Assembly: GCA_903821685.1 (NCBI GenBank)
Contig: CAIJLW010000085.1
Coordinates: 1-45,860 of the forward strand
DNA length: 45,860 nucleotides
Direction of reading: 5' to 3'
DNA from: an uncultured Sphingomonadales bacterium
Lineage (GTDB): Bacteria > Pseudomonadota > Alphaproteobacteria > Sphingomonadales > Sphingomonadaceae
Under the pieces are notes generated by a model, which worked only from the letters and a program-made list of their open reading frames with translations, was not told where the DNA came from and searched no databases. This document shows, in pieces, positions 24,017 to 32,631 of the stretch (positions are counted from its first letter, which is position 1; each line of letters opens with the position of its first letter). The position numbers and the translations under genes were made by a program.

Positions 24017-24738
24017 AGCAGTCCACCATCGTTGGAGATTGTTGAGCCAGTCATATAAGGCGATCCTGCCACCCACCAGACGACATTGGCCAGTTCGTCG
24101 GCAGTGCCTTCGCGGCCAAGTGGAATACTCTCCACGAGTTTTGCTTTGGCACGAGGCGATATGCCCGCCGTCATTTCCGTTGAAACCATGCCAGGGATTA
24201 CGAGATTAACCCGGACGCCCCGACGCGCAAGTTCAACGGCCAACACCTGCGTAAGTCCGGCCAGTCCTGCTTTTGACGCACCATATGCAGCATCGCCGGC
24301 AAAGCCCCGAAGACCGACCACGGCTCCAATATTAACTATCGATCCTCCCTCACCCAAATATGGCAAGGCGGCCCGTACGCAGTTCAGAGGGCCGGAAAGG
24401 TTGGTATCGATAACGTCCTGCCAATCACCCTGAGAAAGAGAACCAATTAGCCCGCCACGATGCAGGCCCGCATTGTTGACGAGAACATCAATGCCACCCC
24501 AACGCTCGGCAACTTGCTCACAGGCGCGCGCTAAGGCTGACGGATCGGTTACATCGGCGATAAGGCCTATAGCATTATCACCAATTATCCGGGCTTCATT
24601 CAGAACGTTCTCCCCGCGAGCAAAAAGGGCAACGCTATCCCCATTGCGCGCGGCGAGCTTGGCGATCGCGAGGCCAAGGCCTCGCGATGCACCAGTTACT
24701 ACCCATCTCCGTGTCTCACGCTTTGACTGCGTTGTCAT
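24004..24738 (-). CDS. short-chain dehydrogenase/reductase (FabG-like)
   Basis: Classical SDR of 244 residues. TGASRGLG is at 15-22, then VNNAG, a serine in IVNIGAVVG replaced by the IGAVV context (the usual catalytic serine is not obvious here) and the active-site YGASKAG. VIPGMVSTEM and the C-terminal ISNDGGLL are normal for FabG-like reductases. The start ATG 24738 has AAGGA at good spacing and lies 11 bases after the TonB receptor stop. Putative role: oxidation or reduction of a hydroxy/oxo-acyl-CoA. The apparent absence of the serine (NIGAV where NISS is common) is worth noting, though some active SDRs show variation there. Confidence 0.87.
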   Translation of the reverse strand: MTTQSKRETRRWVVTGASRGLGLAIAKLAARNGDSVALFARGENVLNEARIIGDNAIGLIADVTDPSALARACEQVAERWGGIDVLVNNAGLHRGGLIGSLSQGDWQDVIDTNLSGPLNCVRAALPYLGEGGSIVNIGAVVGLRGFAGDAAYGASKAGLAGLTQVLAVELARRGVRVNLVIPGMVSTEMTAGISPRAKAKLVESIPLGREGTADELANVVWWVAGSPYMTGSTISNDGGLLCRL

Positions 24739-24749
24739 TGCAGTCCTTC

Positions 24750-27008
24750 TCAGAACGACTGGGTCACAGCAATGCCCCATGTCCGACTTGGACGAGGTGC
24801 CGCATAGCTCCAGATGCCCTGAACGTCGTAGCCGATCGTCCAGCCCTTTTCATTGGCCAAATTCTTGCCGAACAAGCTAACCGTAGTTTTGTTTAGTCGC
24901 GCATTGATAGATGCATCCACTAGGAACTGGCCACCGTTACGCAGGTTTGGATTGTTAAGGAAGGTGATTTCATGACCGCCAATGTAGCGGATATCGCCTG
25001 TAATCCAGCCTGAAGCATTGTTCCCGATGTCAGCTTCATAAGTTCCTCCAGCACTCCATGTCCATTTTGGTGCGCGACGGATTTTTAGGAACGAGGCATC
25101 TACAGGTCTACCTGTGCTGTAGATGTCACCAAAAAAGTCCTTATATTTCGCGTCAAGATAGCCAAGATTTCCGTTGAAGGTGAAGCCATCAAAGAGCCTC
25201 GCTGTCAAATCAAGTTCGAACCCCTTGAACTCAGCGGATGATGCATTGATCGTACGGTTCTCGCGTCCCGTTGATGTACCAGGCGCTGGAACGTCCAGAT
25301 CCTGCTGCATATCATCATATTTCATTATGAAAGCTGAGCCGTTCAGGCGAACCCGGTTGTCCGCAAATTCGGTTTTGAAACCGACTTCATAATTGTCGAG
25401 CGTTTCAGGATCATAGGGGATAGTTGCAGCACTAAGGGTCGCAGGACGCCCATTGAAGCCGCCTCCACGATAGCCGCGTGACCACAAACCATAGACCATA
25501 GAATCATCGGAAAGTTCGTAGCGGAGCGAAGCGCGCGGTGTGAACTTTTTCCAGCTTTCCTCGACGGGCTTAGCCATACTTATGGTTCCAGGAAGCGTTG
25601 CGACTGGGTTCGCTTCGATCAGAGTTCCATAGATTTTGACTGGCAAGTCATTGACAATGCTAGACTTCTTGTCCTTCGTGTACCTCGCGCCAACAGTTAG
25701 CGTAAGCTTTTCAGTTAGATCATAGTCGCCTTCGCCATAGATTGCCCATGACTTGTTAGTTTGAGTTACATCTTGCGCACTGGTAAGCAATGGCGGTCCT
25801 GCAAACCCGATGTAGTTCTTCAGATTGATCGTATATTGCGAATCCCACAGATAGGCGCCCAGAACAAACGTTGCCGGGCCTGTTCCGCCCTTAGTGAGGC
25901 GCAATTCGTTAGTGGTCTGGCGCCAACGCGCCGGCCGATCAGTGTGATACAGCGTAAATGGTGTGGTATCGAAATCCTGCGTGATGGTTTCGTCTGTTTT
26001 TAGCCAGCCGAGAATATAATCTAGCTGCATATCGGAACCGACATCGTAGGTCGCTTTGGCGACTGCCATGTCGAGCTTAAATGTCGCGTTTTTGTCGAGC
26101 CGTCCGTCAGAGACGCTCACATAGCGATCCCCAGATGTGGGTACGCCGGGCTTTGGTGAGCACTGAGCATATGCCGCGCAAAACAAGTCGGTCGGCTTAT
26201 TAACCGCAAGCAATTGTGGCGGATCCTGCTTAGTTTTCTGATGATCGTAGCTGACTTGGATGTCGAGATTATCGGTCGGCTCGAACAAGAGTGCACCTGA
26301 AACGGCGTAGAACTCAGACCGCTGCCCCGGTTGTTTAAAGAATTTATTATACATATAGCCGTCGGACTTCTCATAGGCGCCGCTGACTTTGACCGCTACA
26401 TTATCTGAGAGCCCAGTGCTGACAACGCCCTCGACCTTCGATGTGTCAAACCGACCATAAGTGGCGCGGGCCTTTCCGGTAAGGTCATAGGTTGGTCGCG
26501 AGCGGGCGAGGTTGATTACGCCGCCGGTGGCGTTGCGTCCGAACAACGTTCCTTGTGGCCCACGCAGCACTTCAACACGATCAATATCGATTGCCTTGAG
26601 CAAACTGCCCGAGCTCTGCCCGATGTAAATATCATCAAAAACAACGCCGACTGCTGGATCGACTGACTTTTCGACATCCCCGACGCCGATGCCGCGGATA
26701 TATATAGCTGCAACGCCTCCCGGACCCTGCTGCGTGTCGTCGATAACAATATTGGGCGAAGCGCCGGCGAAGTCGCGAACGTCGGAGTCAAAGCGCCTTT
26801 CCAGTTCGTCAGCGGATAGCGCGCTGACCGATGCGGGAACATCCTGCATGTTTTCGTCGCGCTTACGGGCAGTCACAGTGATTTCTTCAAGCCCCTGCGA
26901 TTCCGCCTGCGTCTCCGTGCTTGTCTCTTGCGCCCTGACTAATGTCGCGGGATATAAAATAATTGCAGCAGTTGTAAGCAGCTGCGTGATTTTTATACCA
27001 TTTATCAT
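24750..27008 (-). CDS. TonB-dependent outer-membrane receptor (second)
   Basis: Outer-membrane transporter of 752 residues. A signal peptide ends near PATLVRA, then a TonB-box-like EEITVTARKRDEN, a plug with VEVLRGPQGTLFGRNATGGVI, and a beta-barrel ending GIAVTQSF with the expected terminal phenylalanine. The frame is open to 27050; the ATG at 27008 has GAGAGG seven bases before it and is chosen. First gene of a five-gene operon (receptor, SDR, kinase, ligase, TetR), and divergent from the ACAD operon at 27449. Only distantly like the receptor at 6858, so the two may take up different molecules or different forms of one. Confidence 0.93.
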   Translation of the reverse strand: MINGIKITQLLTTAAIILYPATLVRAQETSTETQAESQGLEEITVTARKRDENMQDVPASVSALSADELERRFDSDVRDFAGASPNIVIDDTQQGPGGVAAIYIRGIGVGDVEKSVDPAVGVVFDDIYIGQSSGSLLKAIDIDRVEVLRGPQGTLFGRNATGGVINLARSRPTYDLTGKARATYGRFDTSKVEGVVSTGLSDNVAVKVSGAYEKSDGYMYNKFFKQPGQRSEFYAVSGALLFEPTDNLDIQVSYDHQKTKQDPPQLLAVNKPTDLFCAAYAQCSPKPGVPTSGDRYVSVSDGRLDKNATFKLDMAVAKATYDVGSDMQLDYILGWLKTDETITQDFDTTPFTLYHTDRPARWRQTTNELRLTKGGTGPATFVLGAYLWDSQYTINLKNYIGFAGPPLLTSAQDVTQTNKSWAIYGEGDYDLTEKLTLTVGARYTKDKKSSIVNDLPVKIYGTLIEANPVATLPGTISMAKPVEESWKKFTPRASLRYELSDDSMVYGLWSRGYRGGGFNGRPATLSAATIPYDPETLDNYEVGFKTEFADNRVRLNGSAFIMKYDDMQQDLDVPAPGTSTGRENRTINASSAEFKGFELDLTARLFDGFTFNGNLGYLDAKYKDFFGDIYSTGRPVDASFLKIRRAPKWTWSAGGTYEADIGNNASGWITGDIRYIGGHEITFLNNPNLRNGGQFLVDASINARLNKTTVSLFGKNLANEKGWTIGYDVQGIWSYAAPRPSRTWGIAVTQSF

Positions 27009-27099
27009 GATCATTCCTCTCCAAAAACGGGCGCATGATTTGTTCGCCATCCCCCCTGCGGTAGGCGCAGTTTACGCTCCGATTTTCAGGATGCCTCAC

Positions 27100-27120
27100 T
27101 TGCTTGTTATCGACAAGCAA
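27100..27120. promoter_or_regulatory. palindrome TTGCTTGT-TATCG-ACAAGCAA
   Basis: Perfect 8-base arms with a 5-base centre, 92 bases upstream of the TonB receptor start. The half-site TTGCTTG also appears once more at about 27214 and resembles TTGCTAG at 20558-20578. Candidate operator of the TetR at the end of the receptor operon. Confidence 0.55.
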
Positions 27121-27209
27121 ATTTTGTTAAAGGCGCAAGTTATCTGAGGATAAATGATGCATCTATCTGTATTTAATATAAAAAATATCAAAACTTCTGG
27201 ATACCACCA

Positions 27210-27244
27210 TTCTTGCTTGTTCTTAACTAGTAACTATGCAAGAA
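27210..27244. promoter_or_regulatory. inverted repeat TTCTTGC-N21-GCAAGAA in the divergent promoter
   Basis: Seven-base arms around AACTAGTAACTA, about 200 bases upstream of both the TonB receptor (27008) and the ACAD gene (27449). The left arm runs into a TTGCTTG half-site. It resembles the arrangement at 1647-1677. The 440-base space 27009-27448 contains this, the palindrome at 27100 and A+T-rich promoter-like DNA, but no gene. Confidence 0.35.
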
Positions 27245-27448
27245 AGATTCGACAATTTTATAAGTCGCGGGAAGGTGCAGTATGAGGGCCGGACTTTCGG
27301 GTAAAGCGGCGCCGATCTAGCATAACGCGAGCGGAATAAGGGAAATGCAGGCTATATAGATGTCTGGCGCAGAACTATGTAGCGAACGAGCCTGAAGTGC
27401 AGGGCAATGAGTATGGTTGGATCCAAAAAATAAGGATAATATTTACTG

Positions 27449-28741
27449 ATGGCATGGGATTTTTCAAACGAGCCTGAATTTGAACTGCAACTGGAATGGA
27501 TGCGCGGGTTTGTTGCCGAAGAGATAGAGCCACTCGATCTTGTGTTTCGCGATCCTGGGGCGCATGTCGACCCGCGGTCTCGAGCAGCGCGTATCATGGC
27601 GCCGCTTAAGGAAGAGGTCAAAAAGCGCGGCCTTTGGGCGTGCCATCTCGGCCCCGAACTCGGCGGAAAAGGCCTTGGCCAACTGAAGCTTGGGCTGATG
27701 AACGAAATCCTGGGCCGCAGTCGCTTTGCGCCTACCGTTTTTGGCACCCAAGCACCTGATACAGGTAATGCAGAGATACTTGCGCGTTTTGGTACGCCCG
27801 ATCAGAAAGCTAAGTATCTCCAGCCACTTCTCGATGGTGAGATTGTTTCCTGCTATTCAATGACCGAACCACAGGCTGGGGCTGATCCCGGCGAATTCAC
27901 GTGCAAGGCGCATCTAAATGCCGGCGAATGGGTAATTGAGGGCGAGAAATGGTACGCTAGCCACGCGTGCATTGCTGAGTTCCTTATTGTCATGGTTATC
28001 ACCGACCCAACCGTTCCAGTGCATGAGGGATCGACGATGTTAATCGTTCCGCATGATACGCCGGGGCTAGAGATAATACGTAATACGGCAGTTGGTCCAA
28101 AGGATGAGATCGGCAGTGGGGTCCACGGCTATCTTCGTTTCACCAACTGCCGCGTGCCTGAGGCGAACCACCTTGGTCCAATCGGCGCTGGCTTTAAGGT
28201 CGCTCAGTCGCGCCTTGGAGGCGGCCGTATACATCACGCAATGCGGACTGTCGGCATGTTGAATAAAGCGATGGAATATATGACAGAACGCGTCGTTAGT
28301 CGCACTACCAAAGGCGAGCGTCTGGCCGACAAGCAGATGGTGCAAGAAAAAATCGCCGATAGCTACACACAGATTCTGCAATTTAGGTTGCATGTCCTGT
28401 ATGCAGCATGGCTTCTCGACCGCGATCAGACTTATACCCGCCCAGTGAGACGCGAAATCAGCGCAATCAAAGCCGCCATGCCCGGCGTGCTTAAGGACGT
28501 CGTGTATCGCGCACTGCATCTGCACGGCTCACTCGGCATGTCGAACGAAACGCCGTTGATGGATATGTGGCAATATGTGCCAGAAATGGGGATTGTCGAT
28601 GGACCTACCGAGGTGCACAAAATCGGTGTGGCGAAGGACATATTGAGAGATGTTCAGCCGTTCGCAGGGCCTTTCCCGAGCTATCATGTGCCAGCCCGTC
28701 TCGCCGCAGCGCGAGAAAAATTCGCCGCCTATCTTGACTGA
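27449..28741 (+). CDS. ACAD10/11-like acyl-CoA dehydrogenase
   Basis: FAD-dependent acyl-CoA dehydrogenase family enzyme of 430 residues. FAD/substrate motifs are SCYSMTEPQAGADPGEF (134-150) and EGEKWYASHA; the C-terminal part has LHLHGSLGMSNETPL. Where medium-chain dehydrogenases carry the catalytic glutamate in a YEGT motif, this protein has IVDGPTEVH with Asp384, the pattern of the ACAD10/11 branch. ACAD10/11 and LvaC act with an APH-fold kinase to remove the 4-hydroxyl group of 4-hydroxyacyl-CoA via a phosphate. Here the APH half (31400) is a separate gene three genes downstream. First gene of the plus-strand operon and divergent from the receptor operon. Confidence 0.9.
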   Translation: MAWDFSNEPEFELQLEWMRGFVAEEIEPLDLVFRDPGAHVDPRSRAARIMAPLKEEVKKRGLWACHLGPELGGKGLGQLKLGLMNEILGRSRFAPTVFGTQAPDTGNAEILARFGTPDQKAKYLQPLLDGEIVSCYSMTEPQAGADPGEFTCKAHLNAGEWVIEGEKWYASHACIAEFLIVMVITDPTVPVHEGSTMLIVPHDTPGLEIIRNTAVGPKDEIGSGVHGYLRFTNCRVPEANHLGPIGAGFKVAQSRLGGGRIHHAMRTVGMLNKAMEYMTERVVSRTTKGERLADKQMVQEKIADSYTQILQFRLHVLYAAWLLDRDQTYTRPVRREISAIKAAMPGVLKDVVYRALHLHGSLGMSNETPLMDMWQYVPEMGIVDGPTEVHKIGVAKDILRDVQPFAGPFPSYHVPARLAAAREKFAAYLD

Positions 28742-28765
28742 TGTGCGCTACCTCAAGGAATTGAT

Positions 28766-29233
28766 ATGAAAGAGACGTCTGATATCGAACAACGTTTAGA
28801 CCGTGTTGAGAGCCGGTTTGCGATGCATGATTTGGTTAGCGACTATTGCCACGGCTTTGACAAGCGCGACTGGGAGCGCTTCCGTGCAATATGGTGGCCC
28901 GATGCCATATGGGACATTGGCCCCCCCTTTGGCACCTTTGAAGGCACTGACGGCATCGCGCATGTAACCAAAGATGTTTTGTGGGGGGCTTGGCTTGCAT
29001 CCAGCCACTTCACCACCAACCTCGTCGTTTCTTTTGAAGGTGATGACCGCGCGACCGGCTTATGTGACGTGGACTGTATTGGCACAACGTCCGATGGTCA
29101 GGCGCAAACTGTCAGCGCGACTTATTTTGATACGTTCGAAAGGCGTGACGGCGTCTGGAAGATCGCGCACCGCAAGGTTAAGATGCACCACTTCAATCCG
29201 CTTCCCGGCGTCACCCTGTCGCCGCCTGCATAG
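28766..29233 (+). CDS. SnoaL/NTF2-fold protein resembling LinA dehydrochlorinase
   Basis: A 155-residue cone-shaped alpha+beta-barrel protein of the SnoaL-like/scytalone dehydratase group. By memory it lines up along its whole length with LinA, the gamma-hexachlorocyclohexane dehydrochlorinase of sphingomonads (156 residues): DKR near residue 32, IWWPDA (43-47), VLW, TNL, ERRDGVWK (125-132), and the NPLPG/PP tail. LinA's catalytic dyad Asp25/His73 corresponds to Asp32 and His81. The fold also includes bile-acid and hydroxysteroid dehydratases. Expected chemistry: base-catalysed elimination (HCl or water) from an alicyclic ring. The gene lies 24 bases after the ACAD gene and 8 before the hydrolase, so it belongs to this operon. 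In this context dehydration seems likelier than dehalogenation. Confidence 0.85.
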   Translation: MKETSDIEQRLDRVESRFAMHDLVSDYCHGFDKRDWERFRAIWWPDAIWDIGPPFGTFEGTDGIAHVTKDVLWGAWLASSHFTTNLVVSFEGDDRATGLCDVDCIGTTSDGQAQTVSATYFDTFERRDGVWKIAHRKVKMHHFNPLPGVTLSPPA

Positions 29234-29241
29234 GAGCTCTT

Positions 29242-30045
29242 ATGGCTTATTTTGAAACTGATACTGGTGGCCGAGTTTACTTTGAGCACCATCGCGCGCC
29301 CGGATTGCCGGTCGTACTGATCCATGGTTGGGGCATGTCTGGAGATTATTGGGCTTCGGCTGTCGAGGGGCTCCTTGCCGCGGGCCATGGCGCCATTGTG
29401 ATTGATCACCGTGGCTGCGGTCGTTCCGATCGGGATTTTGCCGACATGTCGATTGCTGCGATTGCCGGCGATGTTGCTGCGATCATCGATCGCTGCGATG
29501 TACCGCGTGTTGCGTTAAATGGGTGGTCCTTGGGCGCCGCCGTAGCAGTTGCGGCTGCTGCGTTGCTTGGCAATCGTGTCGCAGGACTTATTCTGACCTG
29601 CGGGGCATCGCCTCGTTATGTGCAAGGCGACGGATTTCCCCACGGCGGCATGCCTGAAGACGTACTCGCAATCGCTGGCGCAATTACCGCTGACCGCCCC
29701 GGCTTTTTCCGGGCGCTGGCTGAGGGTGCATCGGGTGAAGGTGCTAGCGAGGCAATGATCGGTTGGGTCGAGCGAGGGTTCTTGGCAACTGCGCCGCGCG
29801 CGAGCGAAACACTTGCCGGTCTTGCAACGCTTGATCAGCGCGAACTGCTGGCATCCTTTGCTTTCCCTGTTCTGTCGATTGGCGGAGCAAGAGATGCAAT
29901 CGCCGACCCTGCGATTGCAGGCTTCGCTGCAAACTGTGCTGCGAATGGCACGCTTCTGACAATGGACACAGGACATTCCCCACAACTCGAGAACCCCGCT
30001 GCTTATAATGAGGCATTGCTCGCATTTTTAAGGAATTTAACCTGA
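29242..30045 (+). CDS. alpha/beta hydrolase
   Basis: Serine hydrolase of 267 residues. The oxyanion-hole motif is IHGWGMSGDYW, the nucleophile elbow GWSLG places Ser at residue 96, the acid probably lies in IGGARDAI and the histidine in DTGHSPQLE, so the triad is complete. The cap region is medium sized, as in esterases, lactonases and meta-cleavage-product hydrolases. It lies 8 bases after the LinA-like gene and its stop overlaps the start of the OYE-type gene (TGATG). With a Baeyer-Villiger monooxygenase nearby, opening of a lactone or ester is a reasonable role, but a C-C hydrolase cannot be excluded. Confidence 0.9.
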   Translation: MAYFETDTGGRVYFEHHRAPGLPVVLIHGWGMSGDYWASAVEGLLAAGHGAIVIDHRGCGRSDRDFADMSIAAIAGDVAAIIDRCDVPRVALNGWSLGAAVAVAAAALLGNRVAGLILTCGASPRYVQGDGFPHGGMPEDVLAIAGAITADRPGFFRALAEGASGEGASEAMIGWVERGFLATAPRASETLAGLATLDQRELLASFAFPVLSIGGARDAIADPAIAGFAANCAANGTLLTMDTGHSPQLENPAAYNEALLAFLRNLT

Positions 30046-31187
30046 TGTCTACTGCACCGCTTGATGATTTAGCCACCTTGCTTGCTCCGCTAAATACACC
30101 CTTCGCGTGTAAATCGCTAAAGGCCCCTAATCGTTTCTGCATGGCCCCCATGTCACGCTATTTTGCTCCTGGGGGCGTACTGGGAGAAGATGGTGCAGAA
30201 TATTACCGCCGTCGTGCCGCTGGCGGTGTCGGTACGATTATAACCGAGGGCACTGGAGTAGCGATTGACCATGCCGTTGCCGCGGACAACATCCCGCTAT
30301 TTGACGGCGAGGAACCGCTCGCCGGATGGAAGGGCGCAATTGATGCCGTCCACGCCGAAGGCGGAATGTTCGTTCCGCAATTATGGCATGTCGGCGGCTG
30401 TATGGATTTCAACTTCCCTGATTCACCACACGCTCCGTTGGTTAGTCCGTCAGGCTTCGCCGGGCCTGACATCGAGGGTGGTCGCGCCATGACCCAACAG
30501 GATATTGATGATACTGTCGCCGCCTTTGCAAAATCTGCGCGCTTGGCAAAAGAGATTGGATGCGACGCAATAGAATTGCATGGGGCCCATGGGTATATTT
30601 TCGATCAATTCTTCTGGGATCGAACCAACCTAAGAAATGATCGCTATGGCGGGCCGGACATTGCGGACCGCGCCACATTTGCGGCCGAGGTTGTTGCCGC
30701 CTGCCGAGCAGCGGTAGGCGAAGATTTTGCCATCATCTTTCGTGTCTCGCAATGGAAGACCTATGACTATGATGTAAAACTAGCTGCCGATCCGGACGCG
30801 CTGCACCGCTGGCTCGACCCGTTGGCCCGCGCTGGGGTGGATATTTTCCATGCTTCGCAGCGCCGTTTTTGGGAACCAGAGTTCGAGGGGGACCACAAAA
30901 ATCTTGGTGGTTGGATCAAGGAGATTACGGGTAAGCCAGTGATCACTGTAGGATCGATCGGTATGGATCGAGATTTGATGCAGGATTTTGTCGAAGGCGT
31001 GTCGTCTCCGATGTTGGGCCGTCTGGAGGATCTTGTAAAGATGTTCGAGCGCAACGAGTTTGACCTCGTAGCACTGGGCCGGGTTCTTCTTGCGGACCCT
31101 AACTGGCTGGAAAAGGTAGCGCAGGGACGTGTTAACGAGCTCACCCCCTATAATCGCGATACGGCGCTCAAGAACTACGAGCATTAA
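30045..31187 (+). CDS. NADH:flavin oxidoreductase, Old Yellow Enzyme family
   Basis: FMN-dependent TIM-barrel ene-reductase of 380 residues. APMSRYFAPGG begins the barrel, IELHGAHGYIFDQFFWDRTN holds the substrate-binding histidine pair and RNDRYGG is the usual phosphate loop. HASQRRFWEPEF and VALGRVLLADPNW close the family pattern. It lacks the [4Fe-4S] cluster cysteines and C-terminal domain of 2,4-dienoyl-CoA reductases and BaiCD, so it is the short form. Probable reaction: reduction of an activated C=C bond in an enone or enoyl intermediate. Last gene of the ACAD/LinA-like/hydrolase unit; the following kinase begins 212 bases later. Confidence 0.9.
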   Translation: MSTAPLDDLATLLAPLNTPFACKSLKAPNRFCMAPMSRYFAPGGVLGEDGAEYYRRRAAGGVGTIITEGTGVAIDHAVAADNIPLFDGEEPLAGWKGAIDAVHAEGGMFVPQLWHVGGCMDFNFPDSPHAPLVSPSGFAGPDIEGGRAMTQQDIDDTVAAFAKSARLAKEIGCDAIELHGAHGYIFDQFFWDRTNLRNDRYGGPDIADRATFAAEVVAACRAAVGEDFAIIFRVSQWKTYDYDVKLAADPDALHRWLDPLARAGVDIFHASQRRFWEPEFEGDHKNLGGWIKEITGKPVITVGSIGMDRDLMQDFVEGVSSPMLGRLEDLVKMFERNEFDLVALGRVLLADPNWLEKVAQGRVNELTPYNRDTALKNYEH

Positions 31188-31399
31188 CAATCCGATAGCC
31201 TAGTTCCACGTGGATGACGACGCGAAGGTGCCAGTTTTAAGTGTCGTCGGCGGGTATCCGCGCCTGAAAAGGTGCGCTTTTCCCTTATGTCGAAGCAGGT
31301 GTCGACCAAGAGCGGCAGCGAGATTGTGCATCAAGTTATGTGCATGATGATTGGCCTGACCCTGTTACGCCTGTAAATTCTGGTTGTGGAGTTGATTTT

Positions 31400-32470
31400 A
31401 TGATTACGGGCACAGATGCAAACATGGGCACAACGCCTGTTAGGTTAGAACATCTGTTCGACGAGCAGGCACTGGTCGCCTGGATGGTTGGAAATGTTGA
31501 AGGCTTTGCTGGGCCTCTCACAGTTGAACAATTTAAAGGCGGCCAGTCTAATCCGACTTATAAGCTTATCACGAATACAAAGTCGTACGTATTACGCCGC
31601 AAGCCACCGGGTGATTTGTTAAAGGGTGCACATGCGGTTGATCGAGAAGCGCGAATTTTATCAGCGCTTGGAACTACCAGTTTTCCTGTGGCTAAGGTTT
31701 ACGGTCTTTGTGAAGATGATAGCATTATCGGCACTTCGTTTTTTATCATGGAGATGGTTGAAGGGCGTATTTTTTGGGATGCCACATTTCCTGATGTCGA
31801 AACAGGCGGCCGCGCAGCCTATTTTGATGCTATGAATGCTACAATTGCGTCCCTTCATAGAATTGATCCCGCTTCGGTTGGCCTTTCTGACTTCGGCAGG
31901 CCCGGCAATTATTTCGAGCGACAGATTGCGCGTTGGTCGAAGCAGTATCTCGAAGATGCCGATGCAGGGCGTGATACAGAAATGGACAAATTGGTCGAAT
32001 GGCTTCCGGCTAATATTCCGCTCGGCGATGAGACTAGCATCGTTCACGGCGATTTTCGCTGCGATAACATGATATTCCATCCGACAGAACCACGCGTGCT
32101 GGCAGTTCTGGATTGGGAATTGTCAACACTAGGGCACCCACTCGCCGACTTCGCCTATCATGCGATGATGTTCCGGATGCCTCCAGACATCGTAGCGGGG
32201 TTAGGGGGGGCTGACTTAGCTGATCTCGGAATTCCATCTGAGGCCGACTATCTGGCCGCATATTGTCGCCGTACTGACCGTGCGTTGATTTCTGAGGCCG
32301 ACTATGCCTTTTATGTAACATTTAATTTTTTCCGACTTGCCGCAATTTTCCACGGTATCAAAGGCCGGGTAATTCGCGGAACAGCTGCATCCGCACACGC
32401 GAAAGAGCGCGCTAAAAGCTTTCCAAAACTTGTCGCTCTCGCCCGTGAAAGTATGGAGGCCTGCTTATGA
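31400..32470 (+). CDS. APH-fold phosphotransferase, ACAD10/11 kinase-half-like
   Basis: Kinase-like protein of 356 residues. FKGGQSNPTYKL near residue 45-56 is the signature of the ACAD10/11-associated APH group; the catalytic loop HGDFRCDN is at about 216-223 and DWE at about 239. The frame is open to 31340, but ATG 31400 has GTGGAG eight bases upstream and begins the conserved part. In animals this domain is fused to an acyl-CoA dehydrogenase (ACAD10/11); here the matching dehydrogenase is the separate gene at 27449. A second, more distant kinase lies at 22985. Reaction inferred: ATP-dependent phosphorylation of a hydroxyacyl-CoA. A short open stretch after the stop (from 32467) is not recognisable. 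Confidence 0.88.
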   Translation: MITGTDANMGTTPVRLEHLFDEQALVAWMVGNVEGFAGPLTVEQFKGGQSNPTYKLITNTKSYVLRRKPPGDLLKGAHAVDREARILSALGTTSFPVAKVYGLCEDDSIIGTSFFIMEMVEGRIFWDATFPDVETGGRAAYFDAMNATIASLHRIDPASVGLSDFGRPGNYFERQIARWSKQYLEDADAGRDTEMDKLVEWLPANIPLGDETSIVHGDFRCDNMIFHPTEPRVLAVLDWELSTLGHPLADFAYHAMMFRMPPDIVAGLGGADLADLGIPSEADYLAAYCRRTDRALISEADYAFYVTFNFFRLAAIFHGIKGRVIRGTAASAHAKERAKSFPKLVALARESMEACL

Positions 32471-32631
32471 GCGATGCATTATGCGCCTGTAACGGTTTGG
32501 TTTCAGTCGCTTGTCTCTCATCATGCTACCTTAGCTTCGAAAGCCAATGGGTTTAAGCGGCCCTTACCCAAGTGAAGGGAATTGGACACCGTCACATTCA
32601 TCCCGACGCTGCCAAGTCGTTTTCTCACGCA

